Positions 11,433 through 20,497 of a stretch of 50,201 nucleotides of DNA are shown piece after piece. How positions within the stretch are numbered: the stretch's first letter is position 1; the number at the start of each line of letters is the position of its first letter. This DNA comes from Fidelibacterota bacterium (lineage in GTDB: Bacteria > Fidelibacterota > UBA2242): positions 1-50,201 of the forward strand of contig DSAS01000097.1 in assembly GCA_011046365.1 (NCBI GenBank), in the 5' to 3' direction. Under the pieces are notes generated by a model that had not been told where the DNA came from, searched no databases, and saw only the letters and a list, made by a program, of their open reading frames with translations. The translations under genes and the position numbers were made by a program.

Positions 11433-12014
11433 TTATATCAGTATAAACATGATCAGGGCAGAAATAGTAGGGATGATCAGATTATCGTCCAGTCGCCCGG
11501 TAATCAACTCCAGCCCGCCGGCTAAAACGGCGCCAATCAGTTTGACGTGCAGCGCCACGCCCGGAATCCACCAGGTCACCAATAGGCTGGCCGCGATAAA
11601 CGCCAGCGTTCCTTCCAACGTCTTCGAACGGAACAACCGGATTTTGCCGAAAGCCATGCCGATCAGACAGGCAGTGGGGTCGCCGACCAAAATAAACAGC
11701 ATGGCAATGACAGCAATAACCTTGGGAAACAGATAAACCACCAACAGCGAGCCCAGCATTAAATAAGTCGCCCCGGTCAAATGATTGGCATGCTCGTGAG
11801 GTCGGGTGATATCGCCGAAATAGCGATTATAAAGATTGCGGCAAGCGGGAATCTTGATCCGCAGAACCTCAATTATTAGCATCCCGATTGAAAGAATCAC
11901 CAATATGATGACGGCTTCATTTTTCCCCAGAAAAAAATAATACACTAAGGGAATCAATACCGAAAAATAGTGGATGGCTTTGCGGGCTAGTTCGGACCTT
12001 GGGATATCAGGCAC
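11433..12014 (-). CDS. Diacylglycerol/polyprenol kinase family membrane protein
   Basis: 193 residues with about six to seven membrane helices. It fits the SEC59/DGK1/VTE5 family (CTP-dependent dolichol, diacylglycerol or phytol kinases): ELARKAIHYFSVLIPL at the N-terminus, the NHLTGATYLMLG motif, the acidic VGDPTACLIGMAFGK and SKTLEGTLAFI. The substrate cannot be predicted, and phosphatidate cytidylyltransferase-like relatives share the fold. The start is GTG 12014, overlapping the end of rpe by eight bases; GGAG lies ten bases before it. It is followed by the VWA gene after 12 bases. Confidence 0.85.
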   Translation of the reverse strand: MPDIPRSELARKAIHYFSVLIPLVYYFFLGKNEAVIILVILSIGMLIIEVLRIKIPACRNLYNRYFGDITRPHEHANHLTGATYLMLGSLLVVYLFPKVIAVIAMLFILVGDPTACLIGMAFGKIRLFRSKTLEGTLAFIAASLLVTWWIPGVALHVKLIGAVLAGGLELITGRLDDNLIIPTISALIMFILI

Positions 12015-12657
12015 TTTGCAGTTTCTCCGTCAGGGCTAGGAAATTATCATAGGGCTTTCCAGCGGAAAAAACAGCCGATCCGGCGACAATTAAATCAACA
12101 CCTGCCAGTTTGGCATCAACAACCGTCTCAATATTCACACCGCCGTCAATTTCGATGGGAAAACCGTATTTTCGGGAATAGGGCTTAGCCAGCCGAACCT
12201 TAGCAAACGCCTCTTTGATCATTGTCTGACCTCCAAACCCCGGATTAACCGTCATTACCAGCAAATGTTCTGTAAATTCCAGATAGGTTTCAATTTTTTC
12301 AAAAGGCGTTGGCGGATTGATCACCAAACCGGGTTTGGCGCCGAGGCGCCGTATCGTATCAAAATCCCGCAACACATCCCCACTGGATTCGACATGAATG
12401 CCGACTGTATCGCTGCCGGCTTTGATATAGGGCTCGATAAATTTTTCAGGATTCGTGATCATCAGGTGCGATTCCAGATGCAGCTGGGTAATTTTTCGGA
12501 TGGCTTCCACGATAAAGGGACCGATGGTAATATTCGGAACAAAATGTCCATCCATAATATCCAGATGCAAGCGTCTGGCACCGGCGGCTTCAACAGCACG
12601 AATTTCTTCCTGCAACCTGATAAAATCAGCCGATAATAATGAGGGTACGATTTCCAT
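12007..12657 (-). CDS. rpe: Ribulose-phosphate 3-epimerase
   Basis: Interconverts ribulose 5-phosphate and xylulose 5-phosphate in the pentose phosphate pathway. The 216-residue protein from ATG 12657 is the normal size; the frame is open further upstream, but GGGAGA stands six bases before this ATG and the conserved start (IVPSLLSADFIRLQEEI) follows it. Metal-site motifs are visible: LHLDIMDGHFVPNITIGP, HLMITNPE, VMTVNPGFGGQ and EIDGGVN. The start lies one base past the stop of the PASTA gene, so the two are coupled. Its position after def-fmt-rsmB-PASTA recalls the Firmicutes locus. Confidence 0.96.
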   Translation of the reverse strand: MEIVPSLLSADFIRLQEEIRAVEAAGARRLHLDIMDGHFVPNITIGPFIVEAIRKITQLHLESHLMITNPEKFIEPYIKAGSDTVGIHVESSGDVLRDFDTIRRLGAKPGLVINPPTPFEKIETYLEFTEHLLVMTVNPGFGGQTMIKEAFAKVRLAKPYSRKYGFPIEIDGGVNIETVVDAKLAGVDLIVAGSAVFSAGKPYDNFLALTEKLQSA

Positions 12658-12658
12658 A

Positions 12659-13405
12659 TCATTCTCCCGTATGACTGGCGATAGTGACTTCCAAATCAAT
12701 AGCGACCGGATTATCGTAAAGAATTCCGAATTCAGGCTTCTGCCCGATAACCGTATAAGCCACCAGATCATCGTTGGTAATGTAACGGATGGAGCCGACT
12801 CTGAAACCGGCATTCCTGATCACCAGTTTGGCTTCGTCAAGATTCAATCCAAACAGATCGGGCACCTGCAGCTGCCGGGGCGGTGGTCCTTTGCTGATGA
12901 CCAGGGAGACGCTGTCAGCAGAGGAGACCATCTGCCGGGGCGGGATTGACTGGGTGGTTATCACGCCAGTGGGTTTATCGGAAGAAAATTCATAACTGAT
13001 ATCTGCGACTTTCAGATGCAGGCGCTGGAGCTCCAGATTGGCGGCTTTCAGCACCTTCCCAACGAGATTCGGCATCGGGAAAAAGCGTTCGCCTCCGGTA
13101 ATAATCAGGCGGACAACCCGCCCCTTTTTCACCGGCGTGCCCGGCGGCGGTTGCTGATCAATGACCGTCTGAGGCGCATATTTGTCATCCTCGGTCGTAT
13201 CAATAACTTCATAATTCAGACCCACCATGTTCAGGATGATTGCCGTCTCATCCAGCGATCGCCCGCACACATCCACCAGGGTAAACTCCCTGCCATGCTC
13301 CACATAAATCGGCATTACAATTTTATCCATTACCAGAATAAAAATGGCAGTGAAAATCACGAAAACCGTTAGAAATCGAATCCAGTTACGTATTCTGACT
13401 GTCAT
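12659..13405 (-). CDS. Membrane-anchored PASTA domain protein without a kinase
   Basis: 248 residues: a very short cytoplasmic N-terminus, one membrane helix (about 9-28), then three PASTA domains facing the periplasm (about 38-107, 108-176 and 177-248). The PASTA units are recognisable from phrases such as VIDQQPPPGTPVKKGRVVRL and ITTQSIPPRQM and from the recurring strand ending in VSLVISKGP. PASTA domains in PknB/PrkC kinases and in penicillin-binding proteins bind peptidoglycan fragments. No Ser/Thr kinase or transpeptidase domain is present. It sits between rsmB (17 bases) and rpe (1 base), the place occupied by prpC-prkC-rsgA in Firmicutes. A wall-sensing or scaffold role is inferred. 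Confidence 0.9.
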   Translation of the reverse strand: MTVRIRNWIRFLTVFVIFTAIFILVMDKIVMPIYVEHGREFTLVDVCGRSLDETAIILNMVGLNYEVIDTTEDDKYAPQTVIDQQPPPGTPVKKGRVVRLIITGGERFFPMPNLVGKVLKAANLELQRLHLKVADISYEFSSDKPTGVITTQSIPPRQMVSSADSVSLVISKGPPPRQLQVPDLFGLNLDEAKLVIRNAGFRVGSIRYITNDDLVAYTVIGQKPEFGILYDNPVAIDLEVTIASHTGE

Positions 13406-13422
13406 GATAACATTCCGTCTGT

Positions 13423-14742
13423 TTAGCGTCTCACCAGGCGGACAGCGAATCCGCCGGTGGCGTCATGAATGTGGGGCAATATCTGCACTGCCCCGCCGGT
13501 ATCAACCCACTTTTTTTTAACAAAGGGATCAGCCTCTTCAATGAAAAAACGTTTATCATTATCCAAAAACCATGCGATGTTCTGCCAATTTTCCTCGGGC
13601 TCGATGGAGCAGGTACTATAGACTATAACGCCACCGGGTTTCACAAATCTAGCCATATTCTTTAAAATCCCTCTCTGGATAATCAACAGATTTTCAAGGT
13701 CTTCCGGGGTTCTGTTCCAGCGCAAATCCGCCCGGCGTGCCATCACACCCGTTCCGCTACAGGGCACATCCACCAGAATTTTATCAGCCGCTGGATAGGT
13801 GGCTGACCGGGCATCGGCAATGCCGTAATTTACAAAATCAATCCCTAAACGAAAGCCTTCATTTTTCAGCAGTTCCACTTTCCCCGGCGAGATATCATAG
13901 GCAAACAGCGATATCTGACGACCGGTCAGCTGCGCGATCATCATCGCCTTCCCGCCGGGCGCAGCGCAAACATCCAGGATCACTTCGCCCGCGGCAGGGT
14001 CCAGCAGGCGAACCGCCAACGACTGACTGATATCCTGAACTGAGACATAGCCCTGTTTGAAAATATCACTGCGCAGCAGATCCCCGGGACGGTCGGTGGT
14101 AAAAAAGATGAGTGGTGAATCGGATTCTACCTGCACATCCATTTGCCGAGCCACCAACTGTCTGGACAGGTCATCCCAGGAAATTTTCAGCGGATTATGC
14201 CGAAAATAGATGCGTTGACAACTGTTGTTGAAATCCGCGATTTGACGGGCATTTTCAAATCCGTAATGGTCAATCCAGCGCTCAATAATCCAGTCGGGAT
14301 GGGATGTCTGCAACGCCAGAGCCGCCGACTCGGGCAATGCCGCCAGCTCCGATTGCAGGGTCGCTTTTGCCGGCAGATGGCGCAGCACGGCGTTGATCAA
14401 ACCGGCAGCGCGGGATTTTTTCAGCTGCCGCGCAGCCGTAACGGTTTCGTTGGTAAAGGCATGGGGCGGCGTATTCAGGACCAGATACTGAAAGACACCC
14501 AGGCGCAATAGGTTCAGCACCGATTTTTCAAATTTTTGCACCGGTCGCTGAGCCGCCTTTGCGATCACATAGTCCAGATAGGAGCGGTGCAGAATAACCC
14601 CTTTGACCATCAGATAGAGAAAATCCCGGTCCTCCCGGCTCAGGCGCAACTCATCCGCCAGAAGGGCAATTTTTCGTTCGTAATTATAATAGGGACCACG
14701 TGCAGAATTCAGGATGCGTACGGCGGCAGCACGAACATTCAC
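13423..14742 (-). CDS. rsmB: 16S rRNA (cytosine-967-C5)-methyltransferase RsmB
   Basis: 439 residues. The N-terminal NusB-like RNA-binding domain (about 1-140) includes LNLLRLGVFQYLVLNTPPHAFTNE split over its helices. The C-terminal SAM-dependent methyltransferase (about 160-439) has the SAM loop VCAAPGGKAMMIAQ, motif IV DVPCSGTGVMARRADLRW with the product-release Cys, and motif VI YSTCSIEPEEN with the catalytic Cys. The start is GTG 14742, in a GTGA overlap with the fmt stop. The neighbours fmt and def upstream form the standard translation cluster. Confidence 0.95.
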   Translation of the reverse strand: MNVRAAAVRILNSARGPYYNYERKIALLADELRLSREDRDFLYLMVKGVILHRSYLDYVIAKAAQRPVQKFEKSVLNLLRLGVFQYLVLNTPPHAFTNETVTAARQLKKSRAAGLINAVLRHLPAKATLQSELAALPESAALALQTSHPDWIIERWIDHYGFENARQIADFNNSCQRIYFRHNPLKISWDDLSRQLVARQMDVQVESDSPLIFFTTDRPGDLLRSDIFKQGYVSVQDISQSLAVRLLDPAAGEVILDVCAAPGGKAMMIAQLTGRQISLFAYDISPGKVELLKNEGFRLGIDFVNYGIADARSATYPAADKILVDVPCSGTGVMARRADLRWNRTPEDLENLLIIQRGILKNMARFVKPGGVIVYSTCSIEPEENWQNIAWFLDNDKRFFIEEADPFVKKKWVDTGGAVQILPHIHDATGGFAVRLVRR

Positions 14743-15668
14743 GACCGGAAAGAATCTCCGCTTTTACCCTGAAATCCGCATAAAAAATCCGCTACCGGCA
14801 GGGCTTTTTTTCCTTCGGCTTGTAATTCCAGTGGATACAGAATACCGGCGCCGGTCTGAATGCCCAAATCGTGCCGACCCCTATGGACAATCACCCCCGG
14901 TGCCTGTTGCGAATCTTCAGAGCTAAATTGGGCACGGAGAAACTTGATCCGTTTTTTCCCAAAGAAAGAAAAAGCGCCCGGCACCGGCGACAGACCATGA
15001 ATAAGATTCCTGATGGCAACGGCGCTTTGTGACCAGTCAATCCTGCCCATTTCCGGATAGATTTTGGGTGCTCTGGTAGCCTGGGAATCGTCCTGGCGGA
15101 CAGCCGTGATAGCATCTGTTTCCAGCCGATCCAGCACCTGTATGAGTGCCGGTGCTCCCAGCTGCGCCAGACGGGTATAGAGATCGCCATAGGTGTCCTG
15201 TTCCCGGATTGCCACGGTTTGCTGATAGAGAATATCGCCTGTATCCACCCGGGACTTAATCTGAAATATCGTGATTCCGGTCTCCTTTTCGCCCTTGATA
15301 ATAGCCCAGTTAATGGGAGCTGCGCCCCGGTATTTCGGCAGGCGTGAAGCGTGCAGATTTATGGCACCCAGCCGGGTGGCACGGATCACTTCGTCGGGTA
15401 ATATACGAAACGCCACTACCACGATGAGGTCAGCCTCCAGATTGTGCAGCTGGTCCAGAAATTCCGGCGCTCTCAGCGACGATGGCTGTAGAATCGGCAG
15501 ACCCAGTTGCTCCGCCAGCAGTTTGACCGGTGTTGCACGAACCGTCTGTCCCCGCCCCGCGGGGACATCGAGACCGGTCACCACGCCGACCACCTCATGA
15601 TGGGATTCCGCAAGCGCTCGCAAGCCCGGAACGGCAAATTCCGGAGTGCCCATATAAACTATTTGCAT
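14739..15668 (-). CDS. fmt: Methionyl-tRNA formyltransferase
   Basis: Formylates Met-tRNA(fMet) using 10-formyl-THF. 309 residues, standard. The N-terminal catalytic domain begins MQIVYMGTPEFAVPGLRAL, has the loop GLDVPAGRGQ, and carries the catalytic NLHASRLPKYRGAAPINWAI (Asn-His with SLLP-like sequence) and VDTGDIL. The C-terminal OB-like domain covers about 205-305. It is three bases downstream of def and overlaps rsmB by four bases, the widespread def-fmt-rsmB order. Confidence 0.97.
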   Translation of the reverse strand: MQIVYMGTPEFAVPGLRALAESHHEVVGVVTGLDVPAGRGQTVRATPVKLLAEQLGLPILQPSSLRAPEFLDQLHNLEADLIVVVAFRILPDEVIRATRLGAINLHASRLPKYRGAAPINWAIIKGEKETGITIFQIKSRVDTGDILYQQTVAIREQDTYGDLYTRLAQLGAPALIQVLDRLETDAITAVRQDDSQATRAPKIYPEMGRIDWSQSAVAIRNLIHGLSPVPGAFSFFGKKRIKFLRAQFSSEDSQQAPGVIVHRGRHDLGIQTGAGILYPLELQAEGKKALPVADFLCGFQGKSGDSFRS

Positions 15669-15671
15669 GGA

Positions 15672-16208
15672 TTATTGAATCGTAATGGGTTCAGTCTGGG
15701 TTGTCCCTTTTTCGGCAATTCGTTTCAGTTTTGATTGAATAAAGCTCCGTTTCAGCGGGCTGATTCGCTCGATGAAAAGGATTCCGTTGAGATGATCCAC
15801 TTCATGTTGAATGACCCGCGCCGGGAATCCCTCATACTCTCTTTCCAGGGTCTCACGCTGGAGATTTTCATAGCGCACTTTAATTTTAAAAGCCCGGGTG
15901 ACCTTCTCGCGGATTTCCGGAATACTCAGACAACCCTCTTCCAAGGTATCGGTTCCGCTCGCTTCCAGAATTTCCGGGTTGATGAAAATTTCCCGGGACA
16001 GATTTTTATCATGCAGTGCAAAATCGGCGATAAACAAGTGCTGGTCCAGACCGACCTGGTTCGCCGAGAGCCCAATCCCGTCGTCACTGTACATGGTGGC
16101 ATACATCCGCTCCAGAAACTCCGGAAACTTTTCCGGCAGATTGCCGACACGTTTGGTTTTACGCTTCAGCAATGGGCTGCCGTAAAGATAAATCTCCAGG
16201 GAATCCAT
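15672..16208 (-). CDS. def: Peptide deformylase
   Basis: Removes the N-formyl group from nascent proteins; metal (Fe2+) hydrolase, 178 residues. All three motifs are present: GIGLSANQVG (motif 1, with Ser-Ala-Asn where Ala-Ala-Pro is commoner), EEGCLSIP (motif 2, metal-binding Cys) and QHEVDHLNG (motif 3, two His ligands and catalytic Glu). It lies between yajC (one base) and fmt (three bases). The C-terminal basic tail after ERISPLKR is ordinary. Confidence 0.96.
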   Translation of the reverse strand: MDSLEIYLYGSPLLKRKTKRVGNLPEKFPEFLERMYATMYSDDGIGLSANQVGLDQHLFIADFALHDKNLSREIFINPEILEASGTDTLEEGCLSIPEIREKVTRAFKIKVRYENLQRETLEREYEGFPARVIQHEVDHLNGILFIERISPLKRSFIQSKLKRIAEKGTTQTEPITIQ

Positions 16209-16209
16209 G

Positions 16210-16542
16210 CTATTTTACGACTGATTTATTCACCAGTTTTTCAGCTACCGCCGACCGAGTAATATGAATTTTTACATCCTTGGCAACCTTTACGATCAGG
16301 ATACCCTCACTCTCGCGCAAGCCTTCGATTTTCCCATAAATTCCGCCGATGGTCAGGATCTCATCGCCCGATTTCAACTCTTGCAGCATTTTCTGCTTTT
16401 CTTTCTGTTTCTTCGCCTGAGGGCGAATCATCAGCAGATACATAATCAGAATAATTGCCAAAAAGGGTAACAGTGACAGAATCGGATTGCCCTGCTGAGC
16501 TCCGCCGCCTCCCATTGTCCCGGCATAAAGTAGTGTGTTCAC
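16210..16542 (-). CDS. yajC: Preprotein translocase subunit YajC
   Basis: Small Sec accessory protein of 110 residues with one membrane helix (LSLLPFLAIILIMYLLMI) followed by the hallmark RPQAKKQKEKQKM and the cytoplasmic KSGDEILTIGGIYGKI domain. The start is GTG 16542, set by GGAGG four bases upstream; an overlapping ATG is out of frame and meets a stop at once. The usual partners secD and secF are absent here. tgt, its common neighbour, lies upstream but nadA-nadB stand between them. Confidence 0.94.
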   Translation of the reverse strand: MNTLLYAGTMGGGGAQQGNPILSLLPFLAIILIMYLLMIRPQAKKQKEKQKMLQELKSGDEILTIGGIYGKIEGLRESEGILIVKVAKDVKIHITRSAVAEKLVNKSVVK

Positions 16543-16576
16543 ATAACCTCCAATTTCAAATTGTCTTTAAGTTTAA

Positions 16577-18148
16577 TCAATCCGCACGGTAATGGCAACC
16601 CCGGCTTCCTTTATGAAGCCGGGCGGCATGCAGAACCAACAGCGAAGCCGTGGCGGCATTGCGCAGTCCAATCAGCTCATCGCTCAATTCGCCGTGGTGA
16701 TAAAAATGCTGAATGTCCTGGTTGAGTTGCCATAAAATACCGAACGCCCGTTCCAGTTTCTTTTTTGTACGCACAATGCCCACATAGTTCCACATGGTCT
16801 GCCGAATCGTCGAGCGGTCCTGGCGCAGCAGATCCGGATCAATGATCTCCGTCTCTTTCTTCCAGGCGGCGACCGTCGGGATAATCGTTCTTTGTTTCTG
16901 TATCTGAAGCGCGGCGTCCTCACCGGCGATGATCCCAAAAACCAGACACTCCAGCAGCGAACTGCTAGCCAGGCGGTTGGCGCCGTGCAATCCGGTGCAG
17001 GCAACCTCCCCCACAGCTTTCAGCTGCCGGATGGTGGTATTCGCCAGCATATCGGTTGCCACGCCCCCGCATTCGTAATGTGCCGCCGGAACAACCGGTA
17101 TCCCTTCGGCGGTGATATCAATTTTGTGCTCCAGACATTTTTCATAAATCTTCGGAAAGCGTTTTTTAATCCAGCCGCTGTCGCGATGGGTAATATCGAG
17201 GTAAACAAACTTGCTATCGGTCTCATTCATCTCGGTAATAATGGACCGGGCAACAATATCCCGGGATGCCAGATTTTCCAACTGGTGATAGCGTTTCATA
17301 AAGGCTTCGCCATGTTTATTGCGCAGTACCGCGCCTTCGCCCCGGAGAGCTTCGGTAATCAGGAAGCGCTCTTCATTCGTCGAGAAGAGGGTCGTGGGAT
17401 GAAACTGGACATATTCCATATTCATGATCCGGGCACCTGCCCGATACGCCATCGCATAGCCGTCGCCGCGAGTTCGGGCAGAGGGATTGGAGGTGTGCAG
17501 ATAGATATTACCAAGTCCGCCGGTGGCGAGAATGGTACATTTCGCCAGAATCGGGTGAACCTCCTTTTCCTCTTGAAACAGAATATAGGCACCGACACAG
17601 GTACTGGGCTCATAAATATGCAGCGGGTTGCGGGAGTGGTGTGCCAGCGTGATCAAATCCACGGCGGTGGCATTCGTTATTATCGTAATATTGTCAATTT
17701 TGCGGATGCGTTGGACAAAACAGTGCTGGATAGATTGACCGGTGTGATCCTTAACGAAGGCAATCCGCGGATAGGAATGCGACCCCTCTTTCGTCAGCTC
17801 CAATTCGCCATTCTGATTCCGGTTAAAGGGAACTTCGAGTTCGTCACAAAGAATTCGATCAATAAATTCCGGTCCTTTCTGAAAGACGACCCGGACGGCT
17901 TCTGGATTGACGATTCCGGCACCGGTGCGCTGGAAATCATCCAGCAAACACTTTTCAGTATCCTCCTGCGCCCGGTAGATAATGCCCCCCTGGGCATAAT
18001 AAGATGAGGCTTCCAGTAGTTCTGTCTCGGCTGTGATCAGGGTAACCTGCAAACCTTCCCGGGCTGCCGCATAGGCAGCTGATAAACCGGCTAATCCCGT
18101 CCCGATTACCAGCACATCGGTTTTCTTGAAATTCTCACCCGATTTCAT
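16577..18148 (-). CDS. nadB: L-aspartate oxidase
   Basis: FAD enzyme oxidising L-aspartate to iminoaspartate for de novo NAD synthesis. 523 residues. The N-terminal dinucleotide-binding motif is VIGTGLAGLSAAYAA; the active-site region shows EASSYYAQGG and QFHPTTLF, and the substrate/FAD end reads AVGEVACTGLHGANRLASSSLLECLVFG. The C-terminal helical domain covers about 420-523. The start overlaps the stop of nadA by four bases (ATGA), matching the direct transfer of iminoaspartate between the two enzymes. Confidence 0.96.
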   Translation of the reverse strand: MKSGENFKKTDVLVIGTGLAGLSAAYAAAREGLQVTLITAETELLEASSYYAQGGIIYRAQEDTEKCLLDDFQRTGAGIVNPEAVRVVFQKGPEFIDRILCDELEVPFNRNQNGELELTKEGSHSYPRIAFVKDHTGQSIQHCFVQRIRKIDNITIITNATAVDLITLAHHSRNPLHIYEPSTCVGAYILFQEEKEVHPILAKCTILATGGLGNIYLHTSNPSARTRGDGYAMAYRAGARIMNMEYVQFHPTTLFSTNEERFLITEALRGEGAVLRNKHGEAFMKRYHQLENLASRDIVARSIITEMNETDSKFVYLDITHRDSGWIKKRFPKIYEKCLEHKIDITAEGIPVVPAAHYECGGVATDMLANTTIRQLKAVGEVACTGLHGANRLASSSLLECLVFGIIAGEDAALQIQKQRTIIPTVAAWKKETEIIDPDLLRQDRSTIRQTMWNYVGIVRTKKKLERAFGILWQLNQDIQHFYHHGELSDELIGLRNAATASLLVLHAARLHKGSRGCHYRAD

Positions 18149-19233
18149 GCATTCAACTCCAACATTCGCTTCAATGCTATACGGGCGGCACCGGCATAGC
18201 GTTCGTCTACAGCCACCCGGTTGATCAAATTGCCCCGCTCCAGCTGAGCCAGCAGAAACGCCAGTCTCGCCAGACTGATCTGCGCCATGGACTGACAGGC
18301 GGGTTCGAAAGTCTGCAATATTTCAATCCGGCGGTCGGGATAGTCCTCTTTCAGGCGATTGACCAGATTCTTTTCCGTGGCGACCGCCCAATGAGAGCCG
18401 ACGGGTGCATTTTTTATTTTGTCAATGATGTATGCCGTGCTGCCCATATCATCGGCAGATTGCGCCACATCAAAATCGCACTCCGGATGAACAATAATCC
18501 GCACCTGCGGGTCCTCCCGGCGCAACCGACTGATGTAATCGCTGTCAAATTCCTGGTGAACAATACAAAAGCCGTCCCACAGAATAACCTTTGCCCGGCG
18601 GATTACATCTTCGGAATTGCTGGCGGACAAATCGGAACTCCAGAGCAGCATTTCATCTAGCGCAATACCCTTCCGATAAGCCGTATTACGCCCCAGATGT
18701 TGGTCAGGGAAAAAGAAGACCTTGTCACCGCGCCCGAAAGCCCAGTTCAGTGCCGCTGCGGCGTTGGATGACGTGCAGACGAGTCCGCCGTTCTCTCCGC
18801 AAAAAGCCTTCAAGTCGGCGCCGGAATTGACATAGGTTACCGGCACGATGCGCATATCGCTGACCGAACGGAGCACCTGCCAGGCGGCTTTTACCTCCTC
18901 TATCCGGGCACAATCCGCCAGAAAACAGCCGGCTGTGGGATCGGGAATAAAAACCTGCTGCTCGGCGCGAGTCACAATATCGGCGGTTTCTGCCATGAAA
19001 TGGACACCACAGAAAACGATATACTCCGCCTGTGTCTCTGCAGCGATTTTCGCCAGCCCAAAAGAATCGCCCCTCCGGTCGGCATGAGCAATAACCGCAT
19101 CACTCATGTAATGGTGTCCGAGAATCAACAAACGGTTGCCCAATTTAGCCTTGATCCTTTTGATAATCCCATTTAATTCACTCGCGGAAAGTTTTGAAAA
19201 GGATTCGGGCAGCTTTGTCGGATTTATTGTCAT
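18145..19233 (-). CDS. nadA: Quinolinate synthase
   Basis: [4Fe-4S] enzyme condensing iminoaspartate with dihydroxyacetone phosphate to quinolinate. 362 residues, the longer Bacillus-like form. Candidate cluster ligands are Cys75 (FCGVHFMAETA), Cys223 (WDGFCIVHQ) and Cys313 (FEPACQSMA). GHHYMSDAV, CTSSNAAAAL and VHPECDFDVA are further family signatures. It is directly upstream of nadB with overlapping codons. No strong ribosome-binding site is seen before ATG 19233. Confidence 0.96.
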   Translation of the reverse strand: MTINPTKLPESFSKLSASELNGIIKRIKAKLGNRLLILGHHYMSDAVIAHADRRGDSFGLAKIAAETQAEYIVFCGVHFMAETADIVTRAEQQVFIPDPTAGCFLADCARIEEVKAAWQVLRSVSDMRIVPVTYVNSGADLKAFCGENGGLVCTSSNAAAALNWAFGRGDKVFFFPDQHLGRNTAYRKGIALDEMLLWSSDLSASNSEDVIRRAKVILWDGFCIVHQEFDSDYISRLRREDPQVRIIVHPECDFDVAQSADDMGSTAYIIDKIKNAPVGSHWAVATEKNLVNRLKEDYPDRRIEILQTFEPACQSMAQISLARLAFLLAQLERGNLINRVAVDERYAGAARIALKRMLELNA

Positions 19234-19255
19234 TTAAAGGTCTCTCGATTAGTGA

Positions 19256-20482
19256 TTAACGCTCAGTCTCTGCCAGATGTTTCCGCCGCCGTTCCTCCCG
19301 GCGGATGGTGTTGATTTCCCAGTGATCATCTTCAACCGGATAGGATTTGAAAAATTCCTTTTTCCATTGGGAAAAGCGCCCCTCCAGGATGGCACGGCGC
19401 ACCCGGGCGGTCACTTCCAGAAAAAAGTGTATATTATGCAGCGTGTTTAGCCGCAAGCCGGTCATTTCACCACTCATGAACAGATGACGCAGGTAAGCCC
19501 GGGAAAAATTACGGCAGGTATAGCAGTCACAATTTTCATCCGGCGGTGCCATATCTAGACGATACTGCGCCTGTTTCAAAACGATCCGTCCCTGCCGGGT
19601 ATAAAGTGTCCCGTTGCGGGCATTGCGGGTCGGCAGAACACAATCGAACATGTCCATACCGCGTTCTATCGCCTGAACAATATCCTCCGGTTTGCCGACA
19701 CCCATCAGATAGTGCGGACGATTTTCCGGCAGCAGCGGACAGATAAAAGAGAGCATCTCAAACATCTGCGCCTTCGGTTCACCCACCGCCAGACCGCCGA
19801 TGGCATAGCCGTCAAAATCCAATTTCGACAATGTCTCTGTACTTTGCACCCGCAAATCCTGATATGTGCTGCCCTGCAAAATCCCAAATAAAAATTGGGT
19901 GTGCCCATAGCGCGGTTTCAGCTTCTCAAAATGAATTTTTGAACGCTCTTCCCAGGCATGCGTCCGCTGCAGGGACTTTTGCGCCGCCACATAGTCACAG
20001 GGGTAAGGCGTGCATTCATCGAAAGCCATCAGAATATCAGAACCCAATTTATTCTGGATATCCATTGAGATTTCCGGGGAAAGAACATGTTCCGACCCGT
20101 CAATATGGGAACGAAAGGTGATCTCATCGTCGGTGATTTTCCCAAGATGCGAAAGACTGAAAACCTGGAATCCGCCGCTGTCGGTCAGGAGCGGCTTGGA
20201 CCAGCTGTTGAAACGATGCAATCCACCCGCCGCTTCAATTACATCCAAGCCCGGGCGCAGATAGAGATGATAGGTATTGCCCAAAATTATCTGCGCCGCA
20301 CAATCATCGAGTTCCGCCGGCGTCAGGGTTTTCACGACGCCGTGAGTTCCCACCGGCATAAAAACCGGCGTTTCAACAACTCCGTGATCGGTTTCAAAGC
20401 GGCAAGCCCGGGCAAGCGAGTCTTTATCCTGCGCCAGAATCTGAAATTTCAATCGCCCCGATGGACTGTTTGTATTACTCAT
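19256..20482 (-). CDS. tgt: Queuine tRNA-ribosyltransferase (tRNA-guanine transglycosylase)
   Basis: Replaces guanine-34 with preQ1 in GUN-anticodon tRNAs. 408 residues, slightly longer than the usual 370-380 because of a charged C-terminal tail. Motifs: LGNTYHLYLRPG, TDSGGFQVFSL (catalytic Asp), ALGGLAVGE-like region as AIGGLAVGEPK, YLMGVGKPEDI, CVLPTRNARNG, and the zinc site CDCYTCRNFSRAYLRHLF. It sits 15 bases downstream of radA and 22 bases upstream of nadA. Confidence 0.96.
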   Translation of the reverse strand: MSNTNSPSGRLKFQILAQDKDSLARACRFETDHGVVETPVFMPVGTHGVVKTLTPAELDDCAAQIILGNTYHLYLRPGLDVIEAAGGLHRFNSWSKPLLTDSGGFQVFSLSHLGKITDDEITFRSHIDGSEHVLSPEISMDIQNKLGSDILMAFDECTPYPCDYVAAQKSLQRTHAWEERSKIHFEKLKPRYGHTQFLFGILQGSTYQDLRVQSTETLSKLDFDGYAIGGLAVGEPKAQMFEMLSFICPLLPENRPHYLMGVGKPEDIVQAIERGMDMFDCVLPTRNARNGTLYTRQGRIVLKQAQYRLDMAPPDENCDCYTCRNFSRAYLRHLFMSGEMTGLRLNTLHNIHFFLEVTARVRRAILEGRFSQWKKEFFKSYPVEDDHWEINTIRREERRRKHLAETER

Positions 20483-20497
20483 TAAATGTCCGTGAGC

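Noticed and set aside
16892-18007. 371-codon open frame on the strand opposite nadB
   Set aside because: It lies wholly inside nadB, whose motifs are unmistakable; the translated sequence has no recognisable domain and low-complexity composition typical of antisense frames.
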